From the NCBI GenBank assembly GCA_964489645.1, contig CAZAZT010000086.1:1-17444 (forward strand): 17,444 nt of DNA, in the 5' to 3' direction. Source of the DNA: JBEEPE01 sp964489645 (GTDB lineage Bacteria > Verrucomicrobiota > Verrucomicrobiia > Chthoniobacterales > Chthoniobacteraceae). Position numbers and translations under genes: made by a program. Shown one piece after another: positions 8,001 through 13,364 of the stretch (the first letter of the stretch is position 1; every line of letters starts with the position of its first letter). The notes under the pieces were generated by a model, which worked only from the letters and a program-made list of their open reading frames with translations, made no database searches and had not been told where the DNA came from.

Positions 8001-8165
8001 GGTGTTGTGGAGTTCGATGAATTCGGAGGTCCGTTTCTCGGGCGGATGGAAATGGATCTCGTTGATGACGACGGGCGGAGTGGCGTGAGCGAAGGTGAGG
8101 GTTCCGAGGGCGAGGGCTAGCGCGAGGGGGGGGAGCGACCTCACGGAGGTGAGCTTCAGCTGCAT
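5007..8165 (-). CDS. Secreted lamin-tail / CotH-kinase-like protein
   Basis: A 1052-residue exported protein. Residues 1-28 form a Sec signal peptide (hydrophobic LPPLALALALGTLTFAHA, cleavage after AHA). Residues about 30-150 are a lamin-tail domain (VVINEIHFHP, then SEFIELHNTT). Residues about 205-345 look like a beta-sandwich of galactose-binding or PA14 type (VDDGCILWLNGHE). Residues about 500-810 are a CotH domain, with the family's GLYLAIQDLDGDWLKEL segment, N749/D751/N757, and PWDLDMMF at 772-779 carrying the two Asp of the metal/ATP site. Residues about 945-1050 resemble fibronectin III. In Bacillus, CotH phosphorylates spore-coat proteins; here, in an exported multidomain protein, the role is unknown, perhaps modifying or binding extracellular or surface proteins. 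The ATG at 8165 lacks a clear Shine-Dalgarno, but the signal peptide starts right there. It is a single gene, convergent with the repeat protein and divergent from the next. Confidence 0.85.
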   Translation of the reverse strand: MQLKLTSVRSLPPLALALALGTLTFAHATPPVVINEIHFHPPEKRTSEFIELHNTTPNPIDLSLWTLEKFTFPAGQTLSPNGFLVVASNPASFQKEFGFHPLGPLPGKLKHRGETLRLKDPSGQTIDSVRYLNTFPWPIAASGDGPSLERVHPNLPSESPASWRSAGFPVDLQSTPPLLPASAAGWSWRHGRTEASSPSTAWKERDFKEDATWQPAMLSIGYGDDDDATVLTDMQGQYTCLFLRKSFSIDNPASIPALVARIRVDDGCILWLNGHEILRLNLPPGNLPHTATASDHEAGPEPESYPLPNAHQQLRPGENLLAAQVFNNSKHSSDLTFDIELRSAKGAPLPKSPSPGRANSVLSPQAAPAFLDVQHTPAQPRSGESVTITARAERGLKDVTLEYQIVEPGNYIRLTDPSFAQTWTSLKMSPQPTVNPSTAQPTQFIATLPKEIQTHRRLIRYRIRGQSDQALTACFPREDDPCPNRAWFVYDGPPPYVGSIRPSKSEPLTFTKDFLQTLPAYHLIARGDDVANSQWNGTFHRKPFRGTLVVDGIVHDHIIFHNRGQGSAHISGKNKWGIKLGKHQPLAAKRNDGTPYENAWDSINLNPGLSTPYLPIHCGIGGLDEALSFRAYQLAGVPASNTHWIQWRIISAPSESDPKDQFTGDLQGLYLAIQDLDGDWLKELQLPDGNVYSTQSGRKHLARGAASDHSDWNTFLNGVRQDHPEAWWRENIDLPAFYSFHAMNRLLANVDLRPDGNLAYYHPPDGRWAPIPWDLDMMFVPRHHQPGIIDVNRCLNVPSLKREFANRAREILDLFCADPSPTGGQIGQLLHELASVIHPKNSPRNWAELDAVHWNFHPRKNGHDLFFRKHAVADHFGGRWERQLASADFAGFCRYLLEFTTDSRPTKNYQPNDGNPLGYGFGYLRVESQDNEIPERPTIAREAANQPIVSAFESRSNHPFRALEWRLAEIAPPSSASSHPSTASPSSIDSARSEPSRYELTPIWTFREENPAARSPTLPQDLIKKGKTYRLRARFEDLSGRKSHWSPPLEIP

Positions 8166-8312
8166 AGGGTTATTTGGGTTTGGCGCTGACGGGTGCGTTT
8201 TGCGCGGGGATGAGGGGAGTGGTGGAGTTTTGGTGTTTGGCGCGGGGAGGGCAAGCGAGACGGGTTGGAAATGAGGCTTGAGGGTGGGGTGATTTGGCGA
8301 AGGATGGGGACT

Positions 8313-8326
8313 GCCTGACGACAGGC
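8313..8326 (+). promoter_or_regulatory. Small hairpin just upstream of the GYF_2-Yip1 start
   Basis: GCCTG (8313-8317), loop ACGA, CAGGC (8322-8326): a perfect 5 bp stem ending 8 bases before the ATG at 8335. It overlaps the only purine stretch that could act as a ribosome binding site (GGCGAG). It could modulate translation or be chance; I see no recognised riboswitch. The 169 bp divergent region 8166-8334 shows no convincing -35/-10 pair on either strand. Confidence 0.25.
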
Positions 8327-8334
8327 GAGACCGT

Positions 8335-9339
8335 ATGGAATGGTATTACGAGACAGACGGACAGCCGAAGGGGCCTGTGGGTATTGACGAGTTCCTTGAG
8401 CGGGTTCGCGAGGGGGTGATTGGCGAGGAGACGTTGGTTTGGCGCAAGGGGATGATCGACTGGTTGGAGTACGGGGCGGTTCCGGATGCTCCTCGGGTGG
8501 TCACTCCGCCTCGTTTGCCGGAGGTTGCGTCGGGTGTTGTGGCATCGGGTGTGCAGGAGGGGGGGGCGTTGGTTGAGGTGGTGGTTGAGGCGGAGGGCGA
8601 CGGCCCTGCTTGGGAGCGGGATGCGGGGCATCACAACGTTTTTGCACGATTGGGGACGACGTGTGCGGAGGTGATGATGGACACGACTCGGTGTTTCCGG
8701 ACGTTGCGTCAGCGTGGGAATCTGGGGATGGCGGTGTCGTATGCGTTGTTTGCGCAGTTGATTGGACTGGTCTTTTTTTCGGCGGATCTTTGGTTAGGGA
8801 TCCGGAATCGGGGTTTGGAGGTGGTGTTGAAGGAGGTGTTACCTCGTCAGGTGGAGGTGGATATGGTGCAGCGGTTCATCAGTGAGAAGATGACTTCCCC
8901 TGCGATCACGGTGTTGCTGGTGGGAGTTTTTGTGTTGGTGAATCTGTTGCTGATCCCGGTGCAATCGGCGGTTTTGTCGGGGATCTTGCATTTGAACTTG
9001 CGGATGACTGGGGCGGCGCGGCGTCCCTTTGAGACGACGTTCCGGTTGGTGAGTTATGTGAACGGGTCGGTGACGATCATTGGGGTGATCTCTTCGTTGA
9101 CGTCGATGACGGCGTTGGCGTTGGGGCGGAGCATGGGTTTGGCGGGGGCGCTGATCGGGGTGGGCGGGTTCATGTGGATGATGTTTGTATTGGTGACGGC
9201 GGTATCGGAGACGCACCGGATTTCGGGGGTACGGGCTTTGGGGGCGCTGTCCTTGATTGTTGTTGAGTTCTTGATCTTGGCGGTGGGTTTGGCGGTGTTG
9301 TTGCCGGCGGTGGCGGCGTTGTTGGCTGCGGCGAAGTGA
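8335..9339 (+). CDS. GYF_2 domain / Yip1-like integral membrane protein
   Basis: 334 residues. Residues 1-50 are a GYF_2 (DUF4339) domain, recognised from WYYETDGQPKGPV, a leucine-rich middle and EETLVWRKGMIDW; such domains are thought to bind short peptides at the cytoplasmic face. An acidic Val/Gly/Glu linker follows (about 51-98). Residues about 100-331 form a Yip1-like membrane domain with five predicted helices (about 129-150, 190-213, 240-264, 267-290, 302-331) and the TTFRLVSYVNG stretch typical of Yip1-type families. In bacteria, GYF_2-Yip1 fusions are common in verrucomicrobia and have no settled function. The ATG follows only a weak purine stretch. It is the first of three co-directional genes and is followed 70 bases later by a hairpin with a T-run. 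The family call is good; the role is unknown. Confidence 0.82.
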   Translation: MEWYYETDGQPKGPVGIDEFLERVREGVIGEETLVWRKGMIDWLEYGAVPDAPRVVTPPRLPEVASGVVASGVQEGGALVEVVVEAEGDGPAWERDAGHHNVFARLGTTCAEVMMDTTRCFRTLRQRGNLGMAVSYALFAQLIGLVFFSADLWLGIRNRGLEVVLKEVLPRQVEVDMVQRFISEKMTSPAITVLLVGVFVLVNLLLIPVQSAVLSGILHLNLRMTGAARRPFETTFRLVSYVNGSVTIIGVISSLTSMTALALGRSMGLAGALIGVGGFMWMMFVLVTAVSETHRISGVRALGALSLIVVEFLILAVGLAVLLPAVAALLAAAK

Positions 9340-9411
9340 GGTTTTTGGGGAAGGTTTTTTTGGGTGCGGGGATTTGGTTGGGATAAGGGCTGGAATTGGG
9401 GGGGAAACCTG

Positions 9412-9430
9412 AGCACCTTTGAGGTGTTTT
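9412..9430 (+). terminator. Short intrinsic-terminator-like hairpin
   Basis: AG-CACCT (9412-9418), loop TTG, AGGTG-TT (9422-9428): five Watson-Crick pairs extended by a G-T and an A-T pair, running into TTTT at 9427-9430. It lies between the Yip1-like gene and the lipoprotein gene and ends about 10 bases before the latter's ATG, so it could be a weak terminator or attenuator. The short stem limits confidence. Confidence 0.42.
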
Positions 9431-9433
9431 AAC

Positions 9434-9438
9434 AGGAG
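9434..9438 (+). promoter_or_regulatory. Ribosome binding site AGGAG of the lipoprotein gene
   Basis: AGGAG with only two bases before ATG 9441, closer than the usual 5-9. The next in-frame Met is at residue 22, inside the signal peptide, so 9441 remains the better start. Confidence 0.5.
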
Positions 9439-9440
9439 TC

Positions 9441-9779
9441 ATGACGAACGAAGCACAGACATCACGGAGTCCGGCCAAACGGGTCTTGCCCTGCGGTATT
9501 GGGATGGGGGCCATCTTATTTGCGGTGATGGGTCTCTCGGGGTGCGACTTTTACTCTGGGATGTACGCTTACAAGCGGTCGTATTTCATTCCTTACGAGA
9601 GAATCGAAGCTGAGCGATTGGCTGAGGAGAGAGCGAAGTTGGATGCGGAGAAGGCGAAGGCGGATGCGACTCGGATGGCGGCTGAGGGGTTGATGAACGC
9701 CCCGGCGGCGGCGCCTGCGCAACAGGGAGGCGGCGGGGTGGGAGCGATTCCGGGATTGGATCCGATTCCGGGTTTGTGA
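9441..9779 (+). CDS. Small coiled-coil lipoprotein
   Basis: 112 residues. A basic start (K13, R14) precedes a hydrophobic stretch (about 18-31) and a lipobox L32-S33-G34-C35, so C35 should be lipidated after signal peptidase II cleavage. D36 follows; in E. coli an Asp at +2 keeps lipoproteins in the inner membrane, though this rule may not hold here. The mature part has an aromatic patch (FYSGMYAYKRSYF), a charged Glu/Ala/Lys heptad-like helix (about 52-84) that is probably a coiled coil, a Gly/Ala-rich linker, and a C-terminal doublet IPGLDPIPGL. No family is recognised. It lies 63 bp before the FHA-kinase gene on the same strand, so co-transcription is likely and a role as an envelope partner of the kinase is possible but unproven. 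Confidence 0.75.
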   Translation: MTNEAQTSRSPAKRVLPCGIGMGAILFAVMGLSGCDFYSGMYAYKRSYFIPYERIEAERLAEERAKLDAEKAKADATRMAAEGLMNAPAAAPAQQGGGGVGAIPGLDPIPGL

Positions 9780-9831
9780 GGGGGCGTTGCTCTGTGGGCT
9801 GAGGCTTGGGTGGGGTCTGGAGTTGTGTGAT

Positions 9832-9835
9832 GGAG
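9832..9835 (+). promoter_or_regulatory. Ribosome binding site GGAG of the FHA-kinase gene
   Basis: GGAG with a seven-base spacer before ATG 9843, a canonical arrangement. It supports this start over later Met codons. Confidence 0.55.
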
Positions 9836-9842
9836 ATCTGAG

Positions 9843-11951
9843 ATGTCGACGGAATCACGAGCGCAGGGAGGGGGAATCCATGCGGAGGTGCACGTGTTTG
9901 TTGGGCACGTGCATGTGACGACGTACGCGGTGCCGCCGGGCGAGTATTTGATCGGATCCGATCCGAGTTGTCATTTGCGGGTGGAGGCGGAGGGGATGCA
10001 TGCGATGCACGCGCGGTTGATTTTCAAGGGGCACCGGGTGTTGGTGGAGCCTTTGGATGAGGGTGGAACGGTTTTCATCGAGGGTGAGCGGGTGCATTTG
10101 GCGACGCCGTTGCAGCCGGGGACGGAGATGCATGTGGGCGGTGCGCGGTTGTGTCTGTCGTTGACGGAGGCGGCGCAGCGGTTCATCCGGGAGAGTTTGT
10201 CGGACCCGACCTTGGGTTTGGAGGCGGCGAAGTCGGAGTTGGCTGGGGAGCGGTATCGGGTGATCGGGAGGGTGGGGCGGGGGGGGATGGGCATTGTGTT
10301 GAAGTCGTTGGATCAGAGGGTGCGTCGGAATGTGGCGGTGAAGATGTTGAAGGGGGGGGCGGAGTACTCTGGGGAGAACCTGATCCGGTTCATTGCGGAG
10401 GGGCAGCTGACGGGGGAGTTGGAGCATCCGAACATCGTGCCGGTGTATGACCTTGGTTTGGATGGGGATGGACAGGCGTATTACGCGATGAAGTTTGTGG
10501 ATGGGGTGACGTTGCACAGTGTGCTGGATGGTTTGCGGAGTGGGGATGCGAAGATGCGAGCGCGGTTTTCGTTGGCGGAGTTGTTGACGATTTATCAGAA
10601 GGTTTGCGATGCCGTTGCGTACGCGCATTCCCGGGGGGTGATCCATCGCGATTTGAAGCCGGGGAACGTGATGATCGGGGAGTTCGGTGAGGTGATGCTG
10701 ATGGATTGGGGGCTTGCGAAGCGGACGGCGGAGCCGGTTTTGGAGGGGCAAGCCACGACTTTGACGGGGGAGCAGGTTGCGGAGGTGGTGGGCGCGAAGT
10801 TGCAGACGCGGCGTGGGTCGGGGGGAGATCTTAAAAGTTTTGAGACACTGGATGGATTTGTGGTGGGGACACCGCCGTATCTTTCCCCGGAGCAGGCGTG
10901 TGGTGCGGTTGAGAAGATCGGGGGATGGTCGGACATCTATGTGTTGGGGATCATCTTGTACGAGATCTTGACCTTGCGTCAGCCGTTCTCGGGCGAGTGC
11001 GTGGAGGATGTGTTGCTTGCGATCCAGACGGGTCGATTCATGTCGCCGTTAGAGTTCAACCGTAGGGAAATGCGGGAGGATGAGGTGGAGTTGGATCATT
11101 GTCCTGGGGGGCGCGTTCCCGAGGGGTTAGCGGCGGTGGTGGTGAAAGCGATGAGTGCGGATCGGGAGGATCGGTATGCTTCGGTGGGGGAGTTGCAGCA
11201 GGAGGTGAAGGATTACCAGAACGGGTTCCCGACCAAGGCTGAGCAGGCGGGATTTGTGAAGCATCTTGGGGCGTTCTTGCAGCGGCACCGTCGCGAGGCG
11301 ATCCTGGTGGCGACGTTTTTGATATTGGCGCAGGTATCTGCAGTGATGGTATTTGTGCGAATCCGCGGGGATGAGAAGAAGTTGCGAGCGAAGACCCAGG
11401 AGCAAACGGAGACGATTGTGCGTTTGGAATCTTTGCTGGCGCAGTTGCGGGAGACGGGGAAGGACAACTACGAGGATGCGATAGACCTCTACAGCCGCGG
11501 ATCTTTCAAGGAGGCGTTGGACCACATCGACTTAGCGTTGGCGGGTGAAGGAGGGCGGGGCGGGTATACGGCGTTCTATCCGATGTTCCAGCTGATGCGT
11601 GGGGATATCTTGATGCAGATGGGAGAGTTGGAGGGGGCGCGCGAGAGTTATCATGCGGCGTTTGATGCGGACCCGAATTGGGTGGACATGGAGCGTGTGG
11701 ACGAGGAGATCCTGATGGCTCGGGAGACGGGAGACCGTCCAGCCAAGAGATTGTTCCCGAACTTCCAAAAGCACGTGGGTTCTGGGGCGAAGAAGGCTGG
11801 TAAGGTGGAGTCCTTGCCGCCGGGCGCTCCTCGGCCGAACGCAGTGGAGAAGGCGGAGTCCAAAGAGATCCGCGAGATGAAACGGGCGCAAAAAGTGGCT
11901 ACGCCGGAGCGCCCTGCGGATTCGCCTGAGGCCGCCAAGTCTAAGCCTTGA
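9843..11951 (+). CDS. Membrane-anchored FHA-domain Ser/Thr protein kinase with TPR-like C-terminus
   Basis: 702 residues. Residues about 28-106 form an FHA phosphothreonine-binding domain (GEYLIGSDPSCHLRV, then AMHARL). Residues about 138-455 form a Hanks-type kinase: glycine loop GRVGRGGMG (142-150), K167 in VAVK, catalytic HRDLKPGN (268-275), metal-binding DWG (288-290) in place of DFG, and GTPPYLSPEQA. The activation segment from DWG to PE350 is about 63 residues, roughly twice the usual length. A single TM helix spans about 486-505. It is followed by a short coiled coil (about 510-537), a TPR-like pair of helices (about 543-612), and a Lys/Ala/Pro-rich tail. The order implies a cytoplasmic FHA-kinase and an extracytoplasmic TPR-like part; PASTA domains are absent. 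It probably phosphorylates proteins in response to an envelope signal. The preceding lipoprotein and Yip1-like genes are candidate partners. Confidence 0.9.
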   Translation: MSTESRAQGGGIHAEVHVFVGHVHVTTYAVPPGEYLIGSDPSCHLRVEAEGMHAMHARLIFKGHRVLVEPLDEGGTVFIEGERVHLATPLQPGTEMHVGGARLCLSLTEAAQRFIRESLSDPTLGLEAAKSELAGERYRVIGRVGRGGMGIVLKSLDQRVRRNVAVKMLKGGAEYSGENLIRFIAEGQLTGELEHPNIVPVYDLGLDGDGQAYYAMKFVDGVTLHSVLDGLRSGDAKMRARFSLAELLTIYQKVCDAVAYAHSRGVIHRDLKPGNVMIGEFGEVMLMDWGLAKRTAEPVLEGQATTLTGEQVAEVVGAKLQTRRGSGGDLKSFETLDGFVVGTPPYLSPEQACGAVEKIGGWSDIYVLGIILYEILTLRQPFSGECVEDVLLAIQTGRFMSPLEFNRREMREDEVELDHCPGGRVPEGLAAVVVKAMSADREDRYASVGELQQEVKDYQNGFPTKAEQAGFVKHLGAFLQRHRREAILVATFLILAQVSAVMVFVRIRGDEKKLRAKTQEQTETIVRLESLLAQLRETGKDNYEDAIDLYSRGSFKEALDHIDLALAGEGGRGGYTAFYPMFQLMRGDILMQMGELEGARESYHAAFDADPNWVDMERVDEEILMARETGDRPAKRLFPNFQKHVGSGAKKAGKVESLPPGAPRPNAVEKAESKEIREMKRAQKVATPERPADSPEAAKSKP

Positions 11952-11994
11952 CCGTTTTTCGAGGAGTTGTGGGGCGGTTCATCCTGACGGTCAG
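11948..11994. terminator. Inverted repeat containing both stop codons of convergent genes
   Basis: TGACCGT (11949-11955) and ACGGTCA (11987-11993) are exact reverse complements, extended by a T-G pair. The TGA of the kinase gene is the left tip, and the TGA of the DUF1552 gene on the - strand is the right tip. The loop is 31 bases, long for an intrinsic terminator. It may act as a bidirectional 3' end or be coincidental. Confidence 0.35.
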
Positions 11995-13364
11995 ACCTCT
12001 TCCAGCATGGCGGTTGCGTCGCCGAAGGTCGCCGGATGGACGTCCATCTTGTCCATGAGCGAAAGGAAGAGGCGGCAGAGTTGGCGGTTCGGCTTCTCCT
12101 TGTAATCCAGCACGCGGCCTCCGTTGATCCGACCGCCTGCACCGCCGAGCACGATGACGGGGAGTTGATCGTTATCGTGTCGAGCGCCGGCCATCATGCT
12201 GGAGCAATGCATGATCATCGTGTTGTCGAGCAACGACTTGTTTCCCTCCTTGATGGCGTCGAGCCGTTGGGCGAGGTAGGCGATCTGCTCGATGAAGAAC
12301 TGGTTCACCTTGAGCCAATCCGCGCCATCGCTGTGCGAGAGAAGGTGATGGATCATGTAATCGATGCCGTGGCCGGATTGTTGGACGCTTGGAAGGTTCG
12401 GGAAACGCAGGGCACTGTGGTCGTTGTTGAGTTTCAACGTGGCGATGCGCGTGGTGTCGGTCTGGAATCCGAGAACCATGACATCCACCATGAGGCGCAT
12501 GTGTTCTGCGATGTCTTGAGGGATACCGTCGGCAGGGCGCGGTCTGTCAGGCTTTTCGAGGGTTGGGCGCCAGCCTTGGAGTTCTCCGCGTTTTCCGGCG
12601 TTCTGGAGTCGTTTTTCTACGTCCCTGACGCTTTCGAGGTATTCGTCAAGTTTGTGTTGATCATTCTTGCCCAGTGTTTTGCGGATGGATGTTGCGTCGG
12701 CGAGCACGGCATCGAGCACGCTGATGTCGGCGGGAGAACTTTCGTCTTTGAAGAGGCGGTCGAACGCGAGGGCGGGATAGAGTTCGAGGGGTGTTGGGGT
12801 GGTGGGAGAGCTCCATGAGATGTGGGAGCTGTAGAGCATGGAATAGTTCTTGTGGACGGACGGGTTCGATTGTTCGCAGGCGAGCACGAGGCTCGGGACC
12901 TTGGTGTGGCGTCCGTAGGTTTGTGCGAGGACTTGGTCGAAGCTGGTTCCTGAGCGGATATCGCCCCCGGAGGCGATGGGTGCGCCGGAGAGCATGTTTC
13001 CGGTTTGGGAGCTGTGGATGTTCCCTTTGCGTGCTTGCTCGTGGTAGAGGCCACGGATGAAGAGGAGACGTTCGCGGAAAGGGGTGAGCGGTTCGAGCAC
13101 CTTGCCGAGTTCCATCCCGGATCCCTCGCCTTTTGCCCACCATTCCTTGGAGTGGAAGCCATTGCCGGAGAAGGTGACAGCGAGGCGGATGGGCGGTTCT
13201 GTTTCGCTGCGTTTTGTGGCGGATGCAGCCCTAAGTTGGAGTGATTCCAGCCACGGGAGGGACATCGAGACGCCGACGCCTCGAAGGAAGGTGCGGCGGG
13301 AGAGGGACGGGTATTTCATGGGTTTGTTGGGGGTGGGTGAGGTTAGAGATCGTGATGAAGTCAT
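11991..13364 (-). CDS. DUF1552 domain protein, Tat-exported
   Basis: 457 residues. It has a twin-arginine signal (SRRTFLRG at residues 22-29, hydrophobic GVGVSMSLPWL, AxA-type site near 45-49), so it is exported folded. The rest matches the DUF1552 family: IRLAVTFSGNGFHSKEWW, LLFIRGLYHEQ, the Asn/His/Ser-rich GNIHSSQTGNMLSG, SLVLACEQ, and C-terminal MIMHCSSMMAGARHDNDQLP and VIVLGGAGG. These proteins are widespread in planctomycetes and verrucomicrobia, nearly always beside a DUF1592 cytochrome. The architecture resembles a metal-dependent hydrolase-like fold, but no activity is established. The start at 13364 overlaps the upstream stop as ATGA and has AAGG (13371-13374) six bases upstream. 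An alternative Met at residue 16 (13319) has no ribosome site but would also give a good Tat signal. Confidence 0.88.
   Translation of the reverse strand: MTSSRSLTSPTPNKPMKYPSLSRRTFLRGVGVSMSLPWLESLQLRAASATKRSETEPPIRLAVTFSGNGFHSKEWWAKGEGSGMELGKVLEPLTPFRERLLFIRGLYHEQARKGNIHSSQTGNMLSGAPIASGGDIRSGTSFDQVLAQTYGRHTKVPSLVLACEQSNPSVHKNYSMLYSSHISWSSPTTPTPLELYPALAFDRLFKDESSPADISVLDAVLADATSIRKTLGKNDQHKLDEYLESVRDVEKRLQNAGKRGELQGWRPTLEKPDRPRPADGIPQDIAEHMRLMVDVMVLGFQTDTTRIATLKLNNDHSALRFPNLPSVQQSGHGIDYMIHHLLSHSDGADWLKVNQFFIEQIAYLAQRLDAIKEGNKSLLDNTMIMHCSSMMAGARHDNDQLPVIVLGGAGGRINGGRVLDYKEKPNRQLCRLFLSLMDKMDVHPATFGDATAMLEEV

Noticed and set aside
9855..10751. 298-codon - strand frame opposite the FHA-kinase
   Set aside because: It is Arg/His/Pro/Leu-rich with no domain, typical of antisense to G-rich coding sequence.
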